Positions 17,753-26,319 of a DNA stretch of 64,000 bases are shown here, piece after piece. The position numbers and the translations under genes were made by a program. Each line of letters opens with the position of its first letter. The first letter of the stretch is position 1. The DNA comes from Litoreibacter ascidiaceicola. GTDB taxonomy: Bacteria > Pseudomonadota > Alphaproteobacteria > Rhodobacterales > Rhodobacteraceae. The notes under the pieces are model-generated. The model saw only the letters and a list, made by a program, of their open reading frames with translations. It did not search any database and was not told the DNA's origin. Location of the stretch: NCBI RefSeq assembly GCF_900129235.1, contig NZ_FQUV01000003.1, positions 62,001 to 126,000 on the forward strand, in the 5' to 3' direction.

Positions 17753-18820
17753 ATGCTTGAAAGTTTGATCGACCAATTTGGTGACGGAGGCGTTTTGATG
17801 CTGGCCGGAGCATTGGTTGGCATCATCTTCGGGGCTTCCGCGCAGCATTCCCGATTTTGTCTCAGGGCTGCCAGTGTTGAGTTGTCGGAGGGCGGTTTCG
17901 GGCCCCGCATTTCGATCTGGCTCATCGCCTTCAGTGCAGGTGTCTTGTTTGTGCAGCTGAGCATCGCTGCGGGTATTCTCGATGTATCTCAATCGCGACA
18001 ACTTGCGGCGACTGGCAGTATGTCTGGCGCGATTATTGGTGGTCTGATGTTTGGCTGTGGCATGATCCTTGCGCGCGGGTGTGCAAGCCGGTTGCTAGTC
18101 TTGTCCGCAACGGGAAATTTGCGCGCAATTATCACTGGGCTTGTCCTAACTCTTGTTGCGCAGGCGTCTTTGAGAGGTGCTCTTTCACCCGCACGAGAGG
18201 CTCTTGCAGGACTTTGGCTTGTGCCCGGTGGCGAGGCGCGAAATCTACTGAGCCAGCTGGGCCTGTCGTCGACTATCGCCGCGATCATTGCCGCGGTTGC
18301 CTTAGCCTTCGCGTTCTGGTTGGCCCGGCGCTCTGACGTGCGGAGCAGCCATGCCTTTGCCGCTGCAATCGTTGGTGGCGCTGTTGGGTTGGGGTGGTTG
18401 TTCACTTACGCGATATCTCAAGCCTCTTTCGAAGTTGTCGCCATTTCTTCCGTCACCTTCACGGGCCCGTCGACCGATACACTGATGGGGTTGGTCAATA
18501 GCACGGAACTGCCGCTTGGTTTTGGAGTAGGCTTGGTGCCGGGGGTTTTCGTTGGGGCGATGACTATGGCCATACTAACCCGCGAGGCCCACATTGAACG
18601 GTTCGGGCCGGACACGCCGATGGAGCGTTATCTGGCTGGAGCGACCTTGATGGGGTTCGGAAGCATGCTCGCAGGTGGTTGCGCCGTTGGTGCTGGTATG
18701 TCGGGAGGCGCGGTCTTCGCGATTACCGCGTGGGTAGCTGTGTTCTTCATGTGGGTCGGCGCAATGGCGACCCACCTTTTGATGGGCCGCATATCGCGCC
18801 GTGCTGCTGTTGCAGCCTAA
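17753..18820 (+). CDS. YeeE/YedE-family (TsuA-like) sulfur-compound transporter
   Basis: Intact polytopic membrane protein of 355 residues. Family Cys motifs are SRFCLRAA, FGCGMILARGCASR and AGGCAVGAGMSGG, corresponding to the conserved cysteines that relay thiosulfate in TsuA. Its location at the end of the sox operon (52 bp after hemA) suggests movement of thiosulfate or sulfane sulfur across the inner membrane. It differs from the broken homologue at 4230-5290, so the two are not a recent duplication. Confidence 0.85.
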   Translation: MLESLIDQFGDGGVLMLAGALVGIIFGASAQHSRFCLRAASVELSEGGFGPRISIWLIAFSAGVLFVQLSIAAGILDVSQSRQLAATGSMSGAIIGGLMFGCGMILARGCASRLLVLSATGNLRAIITGLVLTLVAQASLRGALSPAREALAGLWLVPGGEARNLLSQLGLSSTIAAIIAAVALAFAFWLARRSDVRSSHAFAAAIVGGAVGLGWLFTYAISQASFEVVAISSVTFTGPSTDTLMGLVNSTELPLGFGVGLVPGVFVGAMTMAILTREAHIERFGPDTPMERYLAGATLMGFGSMLAGGCAVGAGMSGGAVFAITAWVAVFFMWVGAMATHLLMGRISRRAAVAA

Positions 18821-18831
18821 GGCTTTTTATT
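18814..18831 (+). terminator. Short terminator-like hairpin after the YeeE gene
   Basis: AGCC-TAA-GGCT followed by TTTTTATT; the loop is the stop codon. The stem is only 4 bp, so this is a weak candidate between two convergent genes. Confidence 0.35.
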
Positions 18832-19774
18832 CGAACTCCATTTGCTCGAAAACGCGACCGGCATTCTTGGTTGCAAGCTCTTCGAACGTATCGAGATTGG
18901 TATAGGGTGACTGGTCGACATAATACGCCTCCGCAAGACCCCCGCCGTTCTCGATCAATTCACCGACTTCACCACGCAAATATTCCAGATAGCCTTTGGT
19001 ATAGCGGCGCACTTGATCCATGTTGGTGGGGTGGCCATGACCCGGTATGACGTAGGTCGCGCCAAGGGGTTCGAATTCGGTGTCCCACGTCTCCAACCAG
19101 TCAGCGGTATATGTGTCCTCGAAAATGGGCAGCATCCGTTCGTGGAAGGCCATGTCACCGGCGATGACCAAGCTTTGCTCCGGCAGCCAAATCACGATAT
19201 CGCCCGGACTGTGAGCAGGGCCAAGATAACGGGCTTCGATGTGGAAATTGCCCATGTCGACAATATATTCGTCTTCAAAGGTTACTGTGGGGCCTTGCAC
19301 TTTTGTGCCTTCAGCCTTGTCGCGATTATACCGCTTCATACCATCTAGAATGGACCCGCCATATTCCTCGACCACATCGGCAGCTTCTTGGTGGGCGACC
19401 ACGGGAACACCTTGTTCGGTCCAATAATTGTTACCGAGCACGGCATGTCCCTGTCCATTCTCGTTGAACACCAGTTTGACGGGTTGGTCGGTTATCGCGC
19501 GGATTTCGTCATGGAGCGCCTTGGCTAGCGAATAAGCAGCCCCACCGTTCACCACAACCACGCCATCGCCCGTAATGATAAAGCTCAGGTTGTTGTTATG
19601 GCCGGAGTTTTCGTAAGTCGGCGGAGCGGTGGCTCCGATGGCAGAAAAAACGCCGGGAATCACTTCGACGGGCATATCGTAGAGAAGGGAGTTTGGATAT
19701 TTGTCCGCGATGTCTTCGCTTGCATGCGCCGCGCCTGAGCACGCAAAAACGGCGAGTAAAAGTGAATTCCTCAT
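18827..19774 (-). CDS. Periplasmic metallo-beta-lactamase-fold protein (SoxH-like) with degenerate metal motif
   Basis: Exported MBL-fold protein of 315 residues with signal peptide MRNSLLLAVFACSGAAHA. Length and context match SoxH of Paracoccus, whose exact role is unsettled and which is not required for thiosulfate oxidation. The usual THxHxDH motif reads NENGQGH (104-110), so the first two His and the Asp are lost, while the later ligands AHSPGD, IAGDMAFH and PGHGHPT remain. Its start overlaps the stop of the upstream MBL gene (TAATG), so the pair is co-transcribed. The C-terminus is convergent with the YeeE gene. Confidence 0.82.
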   Translation of the reverse strand: MRNSLLLAVFACSGAAHASEDIADKYPNSLLYDMPVEVIPGVFSAIGATAPPTYENSGHNNNLSFIITGDGVVVVNGGAAYSLAKALHDEIRAITDQPVKLVFNENGQGHAVLGNNYWTEQGVPVVAHQEAADVVEEYGGSILDGMKRYNRDKAEGTKVQGPTVTFEDEYIVDMGNFHIEARYLGPAHSPGDIVIWLPEQSLVIAGDMAFHERMLPIFEDTYTADWLETWDTEFEPLGATYVIPGHGHPTNMDQVRRYTKGYLEYLRGEVGELIENGGGLAEAYYVDQSPYTNLDTFEELATKNAGRVFEQMEFE

Positions 19775-20691
19775 TACATGTCCTCGGTTATGAAGCGATA
19801 TCCGGTGTCCTGACGTTCGACTTGCCCGATACCACCATTCGGAAGATGGAAGCCGAGTAAGGTGATCTTGTCATGAGACAGCTTGTCGAGCAGGCGTGCT
19901 CGGGTAACAGCGCCCAAGTCCGGATCCTGATCGGATCCGCTTGGCCAGTCTGGCCGGGCGAATGCGATGTGATGGTTGCCAATAGCGTCCCCACCGATAA
20001 GGAGCGCTTCGCTCCCCGAGCGGACTTCGAACGACATATGGCCGGGTGTGTGGCCAAAACTGGCATGCGCCATGATGCCGGGCAAAACCTCTTCACCGTC
20101 GCCGAAAAATGTCATGCGGTCTTCGATCGCTTCAAGCCTGCGCGCAGCTCCCACCGCGAAGGACGCGCGGGCCTCTCCGATGGTGTTAACGGTCTCGGGG
20201 TCGGTCCAGTAATCCCATTCAGTTTGCCCCATCATGTGTTCGGCTTCTGTGAACACAGGGTCATCAAAATCGTCAAGAACGCCCCAAAGGTGATCGGGGT
20301 GGCCATGTGTGAATACCAGATTCGTTATATCATCCGGCGTGACACCGATCGCATCGAGGCTATCAATCAAGGCACCCGCAGACGGCATGAACCCGTCACC
20401 AGAGCCTGCATCGAATAAAACCACACGGTCGTCGTAGCGTAGGAGGGTGACGTTGCAAGGTGGCTCGACTTGGTTCTTTGAGATGTTCAGGGGGGTGATG
20501 ATGCTATCGACTTCCTCCTTTGGAAGCCCGTCAAAGTACATTGCGCCGGGCAAAACCAGATTGCCATCACTAACGCTTAGAATTTCCATGTCTCCGATTC
20601 TGGCTGACGTGGATGCCAAGGAAGTGCGAGGAAGTCCGCATGCGACAACTCCTCCGAGTCCGGCAATAAGTAGTCTGCGGTTAATATCCAT
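19774..20691 (-). CDS. Tat-exported metallo-beta-lactamase-fold hydrolase (SoxG/SoxH-type)
   Basis: MBL-fold hydrolase of 305 residues with an intact zinc site: HGHPDH in VFTHGHPDHLWG, FGHTPGHMSF, GGDAIGN and GFHLP. The Tat-like signal is NRRLLIAGLGGVVACGL. I chose the ATG at 20691 (GGAG 7 bp upstream); a longer start at 20709 lies inside the predicted SoxR operator. Paracoccus soxG and soxH encode proteins of this size and type beside soxF, so this pair may be their equivalents. The substrate is unknown. Confidence 0.82.
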   Translation of the reverse strand: MDINRRLLIAGLGGVVACGLPRTSLASTSARIGDMEILSVSDGNLVLPGAMYFDGLPKEEVDSIITPLNISKNQVEPPCNVTLLRYDDRVVLFDAGSGDGFMPSAGALIDSLDAIGVTPDDITNLVFTHGHPDHLWGVLDDFDDPVFTEAEHMMGQTEWDYWTDPETVNTIGEARASFAVGAARRLEAIEDRMTFFGDGEEVLPGIMAHASFGHTPGHMSFEVRSGSEALLIGGDAIGNHHIAFARPDWPSGSDQDPDLGAVTRARLLDKLSHDKITLLGFHLPNGGIGQVERQDTGYRFITEDM

Positions 20692-20707
20692 CGGGCGCTC
20701 CACATCC

Positions 20708-20723
20708 ATTCCGTTTGCTGAAT
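20708..20723. promoter_or_regulatory. Predicted SoxR operator upstream of the metallo-beta-lactamase pair
   Basis: Perfect ATTC-N8-GAAT (minus strand ATTCAGCAAACGGAAT), 17 bp before the preferred start codon of the Tat-MBL gene. On the minus strand a possible promoter TTGCAA-N18-CATATT overlaps it. The site ties this pair to the sox regulon. Confidence 0.7.
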
Positions 20724-20753
20724 ATGAGCGCGCTAGAGGGAGTATTGCAAGGC

Positions 20754-22541
20754 TTAACCGCTACGAAGGGTTCCACAGCATTCTTCCGCTACGCGCGCAG
20801 CTTCGAACTGGGTGAGGAAAACTTGCCCGGTCAATTCGTCGAGGAAGTGGGATTTCTCAAGCCGGTCCATAACTGGACCCTTCACTTCGGAGAGGTGCAG
20901 CTTTACGTCCATTTCATCGAGACGTTTGTTGATCGCCTCCAAGGACTCCAGCGCGCTGAAGTCGATTTCATTGATCGCCGAACATTGCAGGATCACATGC
21001 CGAATGTCCGGATCACCCGCGACCCGGTTTTGAATGCTGTCTTCTAGAAAGCGTGCGTTTGCAAAGTACAGGCTTTCGTCAACGCGTAACGTAACCACTT
21101 TGGGATGGGTTTTGACACTGTGCCTTAACACATTGCGGAAGTGCTCGGTTCCGCGGACAAGACCGACCTCGGCTATATGGGGGCGCGAAGACTTGTAAAG
21201 GTGAAGCAGTATGGACAGGCCGACGCCTGCAGATACGCCTGCTTCAACACCAAGAGTTAAAGTGAGCAAGATAGTGATAAGTACTGCGGCGAAATCAGCC
21301 TTTGAATAGGCCCAGCTTCGCTTGAGGATGCTGAAATCAACCAAGCTTAACACGGCGACAATGATTGTTGCTGCGAGCGTTGCTTTGGGAAGAAAGAAGA
21401 TAAGCGGGGTCAGCGCGACTGCCGCAATCGCTAGACCGACAGCTGTGAAGGCCCCGGCCGCAGGGGTTTCAGCACCTGCATCGAAGTTCACGACGGATCG
21501 TGAAAAGCCGCCAGTTACCGGAAAGCCACCAGTAAGTGAAGCGGCCACGTTCGCGGCACCAAGACCGATCAATTCCTGGTCGGGATCAATGCGTTGGCGC
21601 TTTTTCGCGGCAAGCGTCTGAGCTACGGAAATGGATTCAACAAATCCGATGATGGAGATCAGAAATGCGGGCAACAACAATTGCCGGATAAGCTCGGGTG
21701 AGAACGCAGGGAAAGTGAGTGGTGGAAGACTTTGCGGCACTTCACCCACGATTTTCACACCCTGCTTATCAAGACCGAAGACCCAAACTGCTAAGGTCGT
21801 TAAAACCACAACCAGCACCGGGCCAGCTTTGGTCGCGGCATCAGCGAGGGCCGGACTTACTCCAGCGCGTCTTAGCGTCGGCTTGAGACCTTTTCGAACC
21901 CAGAACAAGAAACCTGTGGCCAATACACCGATGAGCAATGTGATCCAGTTTGTATCCGGCAGGTGCTTAAACAAGGACATAACCAAATCAAGTAGGTTGT
22001 GACCTTCGGCGTTAATACCAAGAATGTGTTTCAATTGGCTGGCGGCGATTATGATGCCGGATGCGGTAATGAACCCGGCGATGACCGGGTGTGACAGGAA
22101 GTTTGCGATGAACCCTAGGCGGAACAGCCCCATGCCAAGCAAGATAAGCCCTGACAGGCCCGCAAGTAACAGAGCGGCAGCGGCGTAGCCCGCCGTTCCC
22201 TGCTCAACGATATTCCCGAGCGCGGCTGCGGTCATGAGTGAAACGACGGCCACCGGTCCCACCGCCAAGGCGCGGCTTGTCCCAAAGATCGCGTATAGAA
22301 TGATAGGCGCGATGGAGGCGTAAAGCCCTGCCTCGGGTGGTAACCCTGCTAGCAAGGCGTAGGCCAAGGACTGAGGGATCAGCATTATTGTGACGATCAA
22401 CGCCGCAAGCAGATCGTTTGAAAGGATCGTGCGGTCATATTCGCGCGCCCAAGTTAGGGCAGGAACATATTGGCTAAATCGATTTTGCATTGGCTGCCAG
22501 TCGGGTAATTGCCGCCACCGGTCGCGTGGTGGGGGCGTCAT
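20754..22541 (-). CDS. SulP-family anion permease with STAS domain
   Basis: Inner-membrane SLC26/SulP transporter of 595 residues. The N-terminal membrane domain (about residues 25-430) includes LIPQSLAYALLAGLPPEAGLYAS and the GGFPVTGGFSRS re-entrant motif, which are typical of sulfate permeases. A cytoplasmic STAS domain follows (about 450-560; VILQCSAINEIDFSALESL). It begins 2 bp downstream of the SQR fusion stop, so it is the last gene of the sulfide operon. Export or exchange of sulfate or sulfite produced by SQR/PDO is the likely role; bicarbonate is an alternative SulP substrate. Confidence 0.88.
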   Translation of the reverse strand: MTPPPRDRWRQLPDWQPMQNRFSQYVPALTWAREYDRTILSNDLLAALIVTIMLIPQSLAYALLAGLPPEAGLYASIAPIILYAIFGTSRALAVGPVAVVSLMTAAALGNIVEQGTAGYAAAALLLAGLSGLILLGMGLFRLGFIANFLSHPVIAGFITASGIIIAASQLKHILGINAEGHNLLDLVMSLFKHLPDTNWITLLIGVLATGFLFWVRKGLKPTLRRAGVSPALADAATKAGPVLVVVLTTLAVWVFGLDKQGVKIVGEVPQSLPPLTFPAFSPELIRQLLLPAFLISIIGFVESISVAQTLAAKKRQRIDPDQELIGLGAANVAASLTGGFPVTGGFSRSVVNFDAGAETPAAGAFTAVGLAIAAVALTPLIFFLPKATLAATIIVAVLSLVDFSILKRSWAYSKADFAAVLITILLTLTLGVEAGVSAGVGLSILLHLYKSSRPHIAEVGLVRGTEHFRNVLRHSVKTHPKVVTLRVDESLYFANARFLEDSIQNRVAGDPDIRHVILQCSAINEIDFSALESLEAINKRLDEMDVKLHLSEVKGPVMDRLEKSHFLDELTGQVFLTQFEAARVAEECCGTLRSG

Positions 22542-22543
22542 GT

Positions 22544-24217
22544 CTAGTTCGCAGTGACTTTTTCAGGCTTGGCCATCCATTCCCGACCGCGCAGCATAGC
22601 TTTCCAATAGATCGGAGGAAGCATCTTTTCTTTCAGGAACCACGCAGCTCGGGAAGGTTTGGTGCCATCAATAAAAATCTTCGGGAAACTCGGTAGCATA
22701 GTGCCGCCATACCCGAACTCTGCTAGAATGATCTTTCCGCGCTCGACAGTCAGCGGGCAGGACCCATAGCCGTTATATTGCGCGACCGGTGCTCGCCCCT
22801 CAATGTCGGCAATAAGGTTCTCTGCTACGATCGGAGCCTGAATGCGTGCGGCCGCAGCGGTTTTTGCATTTGGAGCGTTCATCACGTCGCCCAGCGACCA
22901 GACATTGTCATAAGTTTTGTGCCGTAATGTGGCCTGATCCACGTCGACCCAACCGGCGTCATCAGCAAGAGGGGAGACGCGGATGAAGTCAGGAGCAACT
23001 TGAGGCGGGCATACATGCATCATATCGAATTCCATTTCGATACGCTCGACAGGAGTCTCCGGTTTTGACACATCGAACCACGCTTTCTTTGCCGCGCCAT
23101 CTACCGCTACAAGATTGTGGAAGAAGTTGAGCGATGCGTCGTACTTCTTCACGTACTTTTCCAACGCTGGAACATAGTCTTTTACCCCGAACAGCACGCC
23201 ACCGGCATTGTTGAACTGGATGTCGATGTCTTTTAGCACGCCTCGGCGAAACCATGCGTCGCCGGATAGGTACATTGCCTTCTGCGGTGCGCCTGCACAT
23301 TTGATTGGCATCGGGGGCTGCGTAAAGATCGCGCGGCCTTCGTTCATTTGCTGAACAAGCTCCCAAGTATAAGGGGCGAGGTCGTAGCGGTAGTTGGACG
23401 TGACGCCATTTTTCCCCAAAGTCTCGACCAGACCTTCGACACGGTTCCAATCAAGCTTGAGGCCAGGGCAAACGATCAGGCGCTCGTATTTCACGACACG
23501 ACAACCATCAAGAATGACGGCGTTGTCCTGCGGCTCAAACGCGGCCACGGCGGCCTTGATCCAATGAACGCCGCGTGGGATCAGAGACCCCATTGTTTTC
23601 GCAGTGTCTGGCGCATCAAAAATGCCGCCGCCAACCATTGTCCAACCAGGTTGGTAATAGTGGATGTCGGCAGGGTCGATGATTGCGATGTTCAGGTCCG
23701 GCTTGCGGGATCGAAGGCTGGAAGCGGCGGCGATACCCGCCGCACCAGCACCTACGATCACCACATCATATGTAGCGTCTGCGCGGTCAGTCGGGGTTTT
23801 CCCGCCATTGACGATACGGCGCACAACTCCGCCCATATCATAACCTGCAGATTTTGTTGCCGCCAGAATATCCGCGACGCTGAGAACATCCGCTTTGGCC
23901 AATGACCACAAAGTAGCCGAGCGTGTGCCGGAGCGGCAATACGCGAGCGTTGGTCCGGGCAGTTCGCTCAGAGCTTTGTCGAATGCCTGCGCATCGTCAT
24001 CGCTGACTTTGCCGGATATGATTGGGATATAACGGGCTTCCAAGCCTAACTTGGCAGCCGCTGCGGAAACTTCTTCAAAGGAGGGTTGGTCAGCTCCCTC
24101 ACCATCGGGACGATTGCAGATGATCGAGCGGAAGCCGTAGTCCTTTATCGATTGAATCTCTTCTGGTGTGATTTGTGGGCTGACCGATACGCCTGCCGTC
24201 AGTGCTTTGATATCCAT
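22544..24217 (-). CDS. DUF442 sulfurtransferase-like domain fused to sulfide:quinone oxidoreductase
   Basis: Bifunctional protein of 557 residues. Residues 1-110 are a DUF442/TIGR01244 domain with loop CRSGTR (94-99), a Cx4R spacing like the rhodanese active loop and unlike Cx5R phosphatases. Residues 150-557 are an SQR of the mitochondrial SQOR type: FAD site VIVGAGAAG, KCAGAPQK with C307, and YGSCPL with C487. The 180-residue spacing between these Cys is close to the 178 of the human C201/C379 pair. No signal peptide is present. It probably oxidises sulfide to persulfide, hands sulfur to the N-terminal domain and passes electrons to ubiquinone. Confidence 0.9.
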   Translation of the reverse strand: MDIKALTAGVSVSPQITPEEIQSIKDYGFRSIICNRPDGEGADQPSFEEVSAAAAKLGLEARYIPIISGKVSDDDAQAFDKALSELPGPTLAYCRSGTRSATLWSLAKADVLSVADILAATKSAGYDMGGVVRRIVNGGKTPTDRADATYDVVIVGAGAAGIAAASSLRSRKPDLNIAIIDPADIHYYQPGWTMVGGGIFDAPDTAKTMGSLIPRGVHWIKAAVAAFEPQDNAVILDGCRVVKYERLIVCPGLKLDWNRVEGLVETLGKNGVTSNYRYDLAPYTWELVQQMNEGRAIFTQPPMPIKCAGAPQKAMYLSGDAWFRRGVLKDIDIQFNNAGGVLFGVKDYVPALEKYVKKYDASLNFFHNLVAVDGAAKKAWFDVSKPETPVERIEMEFDMMHVCPPQVAPDFIRVSPLADDAGWVDVDQATLRHKTYDNVWSLGDVMNAPNAKTAAAARIQAPIVAENLIADIEGRAPVAQYNGYGSCPLTVERGKIILAEFGYGGTMLPSFPKIFIDGTKPSRAAWFLKEKMLPPIYWKAMLRGREWMAKPEKVTAN

Positions 24218-24244
24218 AGGGAAGCCCGTTCTATTTGTTGTTGC

Positions 24245-25126
24245 TCAAAGCTTGTTTACAGGGACTTTGAGCATTGGATTGCCGTCCTTGTCGGTCGGCA
24301 CTTCACCGGCGCGCATATTCACTTGAAGGGAAGGGATAATCAGCTTTGGCATGTCGAGCTGTGCATCGCGTTCTGTGCGAAACTTGATGAATTCTTCTCG
24401 TGATTTGCCACCGCCAACATGGATGTTGTCGGCTTTTTGCTCAGCCACCGTGGTTTCCCATTCGATGGCGCGGCCATTCGGCCCATAGTCGTGACACATG
24501 AACAGGCGCATTTCATCGGGCAAAGACAGGACCTTCTGGATGCTGTCATAAAGCTCGCCAGCGTCTCCGCCGGGGAAATCCGCACGCGCAGAGCCACCGT
24601 CAGGCATGAATAACGTGTCACCTGCGAAAGCAGCATCCCCCATCACATGCACCATACAAGCTGGCGTATGGCCTGGGGTGAACATTGCAAAGCCTTGCAT
24701 GCTGCCCACCATGTAGGTGTCACCATCTTTGAACAGCGCATCGAATTGAGACCCGTCGCGTTGGAATTCAGTGCCTTCGTTGAAAACCTTTCCGAAGGTT
24801 TCCTGCACAATCATGATCTTTTCGCCGACACCAATCTTGCCGCCAAGTTTGCTTTGAATGTAGGGCGCGGCACTCAGGTGGTCTGCATGGACATGAGTCT
24901 CAATGATCCAGTCCAAGGTAAGGCCTTGCGAAGTGATTTCTTCAATCAGCTTATCGGCATGGTCATATGTAATTCGACCGGCGGCGTAGTCGATATCCAT
25001 CACGCTGTCGATAATCGCACAATGTGTGCTGGAAGGATCCCGAACGATATAGCTGATCGTGTTTGTGGCCTCGTCGAAATGAGCCGATACGACTGGCGTG
25101 ACGTTCATGTTCACAGGGTAGGTCAT
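24245..25126 (-). CDS. MBL-fold persulfide dioxygenase-like protein (ETHE1/Blh type)
   Basis: Cytoplasmic metallo-beta-lactamase-fold protein of 293 residues. It resembles persulfide dioxygenases, which oxidise glutathione persulfide to sulfite with a mononuclear iron. Ligand motifs are ETHVHADHLSAA, PGHTPACMVHVM, FAGDTLF and CHDYGPNG. In Agrobacterium the related Blh is fused to a DUF442 domain; here that domain sits on the neighbouring SQR instead. The gene lies 27 bp upstream of the SQR gene in the same operon and should consume its product. The C-terminus (LIIPSLQVNMRAGEVP) is typical of the family. Confidence 0.87.
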   Translation of the reverse strand: MTYPVNMNVTPVVSAHFDEATNTISYIVRDPSSTHCAIIDSVMDIDYAAGRITYDHADKLIEEITSQGLTLDWIIETHVHADHLSAAPYIQSKLGGKIGVGEKIMIVQETFGKVFNEGTEFQRDGSQFDALFKDGDTYMVGSMQGFAMFTPGHTPACMVHVMGDAAFAGDTLFMPDGGSARADFPGGDAGELYDSIQKVLSLPDEMRLFMCHDYGPNGRAIEWETTVAEQKADNIHVGGGKSREEFIKFRTERDAQLDMPKLIIPSLQVNMRAGEVPTDKDGNPMLKVPVNKL

Positions 25127-25149
25127 GAGGTGTCTCCTTAGATTAGCGC

Positions 25150-25584
25150 TTAGGCTGCGGCTGCACGTGAAGCAGCAAACCGCTGCAATGCCTTCGCGGC
25201 GAAGATGCCAGCGAGTAGAGCTACGGTAAAAATGATTACTTCTGAGCGACCTGTCCCAAGTGCAGGCAGCGCGCCGCCGGGGCAGAAACCAGCGATCCCC
25301 CAGCCAACCCCGAACAGCGCTGAGCCACCGATTAGCGGTAGATCAAGATCGCTTCTTGTCGGGAGCTTGAAAGAAGTCTCAAATGTCGGAGCCGGACGGC
25401 GTAGGACAAACCGATATCCGATGAATGTGACGATCAACGCTCCACCCATCACAAATATCAGGCTAGGGTCCCAAGTGCCCGCGATGTCGAAAAAATTGAG
25501 AACTTTGGCAGGGTTTGCCATGCCGGATATCGAGATGCCGATACCGAAGATCAGACCGCTGATGTAACTTGCAATCAGGCGCAT
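25150..25584 (-). CDS. YeeE/YedE-type half-transporter, DUF6691 (PmpB-like)
   Basis: Membrane protein of 144 residues with about four hydrophobic segments. SGMANPAKVLNFFDIAG near the N-terminus and GWGIAGFCPGGALPALGTGR mark the DUF6691 half of the two-gene YeeE/YedE transporters, called PmpB in the Agrobacterium/Xylella bigR operons. The conserved Cys is in FCPGGA. It starts 3 bp after the partner gene, so the two likely form a heteromer carrying sulfur compounds. Confidence 0.82.
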   Translation of the reverse strand: MRLIASYISGLIFGIGISISGMANPAKVLNFFDIAGTWDPSLIFVMGGALIVTFIGYRFVLRRPAPTFETSFKLPTRSDLDLPLIGGSALFGVGWGIAGFCPGGALPALGTGRSEVIIFTVALLAGIFAAKALQRFAASRAAAA

Positions 25585-25587
25585 TTC

Positions 25588-26019
25588 TCAGGCTCCCAAA
25601 ACATGGCGTACAATGTAAACAGTGATGCCGGTCATCACCATGAATGTGACGGTAGCTGCAATGGAGCGAGGCGATAGCCGTGCCATTCCGCAGACTCCAT
25701 GGCCGGATGTACATCCGGATCCAAAGGTCACGCCGATGCCTACAATGAAGCCTCCGACCGCCAACATTGTAGTTGAAACGGGAACCTGAATCTCCGGCAT
25801 TTGTCCCGTTGTCAGCATTACCACGACGGGTCCGGAAACCATTCCGAGGAGTATAGCGGCCCGCCAGCTGAAGTCGGCGGCGCTGGAAGGTGAGAGCAAA
25901 CCAGCCAGAATGCCAGTCGCCCCCATGATACGGCCAAGAGTGGCCATAAGCAAAATGGAGGCGGCACCAATTAGGATGCCGCCGCCAAGGGATTGCCAAG
26001 GGGTAAATACTGTATCCAC
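25588..26019 (-). CDS. YeeE/YedE-type half-transporter (PmpA-like)
   Basis: Membrane protein of 143 residues, the first half of the two-part YeeE/YedE system. GVTFGSGCTSGHGVCGMARLSPRS carries the two conserved Cys. I set a GTG start at 26019 (VDTVFTPWQSLGGG), 2 bp beyond the DUF2892 stop with AAGG upstream. The longer frame to 26067 would overlap DUF2892 and adds an unusual hydrophilic leader. Confidence 0.83.
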   Translation of the reverse strand: MDTVFTPWQSLGGGILIGAASILLMATLGRIMGATGILAGLLSPSSAADFSWRAAILLGMVSGPVVVMLTTGQMPEIQVPVSTTMLAVGGFIVGIGVTFGSGCTSGHGVCGMARLSPRSIAATVTFMVMTGITVYIVRHVLGA

Positions 26020-26021
26020 AG

Positions 26022-26234
26022 TTATGCCTTGCAGGTCTTGATGCCGAAGATCGAGTAAAGCGGGCACGTGCGGGCTAACGACGTGACCAGCATTACGACA
26101 CCAGCAATCACCGCGATGACGGTGACGATTGTGGAATTGAAGAGGGCCATGCCGCTAACGAATGGTGCGGCGAGCAAAACGACGCCCAAAACGAAGCGAA
26201 ACACGCGATCGATGTTGCCAACATTTGTAGTCAT
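26022..26234 (-). CDS. DUF2892 (YgaP transmembrane-like) protein
   Basis: Small membrane protein of 70 residues: MTTNVGNIDRVFRFVLG, two hydrophobic helices and the ending TCPLYSIFGIKTCKA with two Cys. This matches the DUF2892 domain, which forms the membrane anchor of the rhodanese YgaP. Here it stands alone, first in the sulfide operon. A trans partnership with a sulfurtransferase such as the DUF442-SQR is an inference. Confidence 0.87.
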   Translation of the reverse strand: MTTNVGNIDRVFRFVLGVVLLAAPFVSGMALFNSTIVTVIAVIAGVVMLVTSLARTCPLYSIFGIKTCKA

Positions 26235-26262
26235 TGGTCAGACTCCTGTATTTATCTATGAT

Positions 26263-26304
26263 CGTGTTAACGGCTTGTGACCGTGCTAACAGTGACAATG
26301 TCAC
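26263..26304. promoter_or_regulatory. Direct and inverted repeats upstream of the sulfide operon
   Basis: A direct repeat CGTGtTAAC / CGTGcTAAC (26263-26271 and 26282-26290, 19 bp apart) is followed by the palindrome GTGAC-AAT-GTCAC (26292-26304). These fill the 85 bp between the Crp/Fnr gene and DUF2892. They are candidate binding sites for the adjacent Crp/Fnr regulator, though the 3-bp spacer of the palindrome is not that of a classical CRP or FNR box. Confidence 0.5.
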
Positions 26305-26319
26305 ATAGACGCGAATAAC

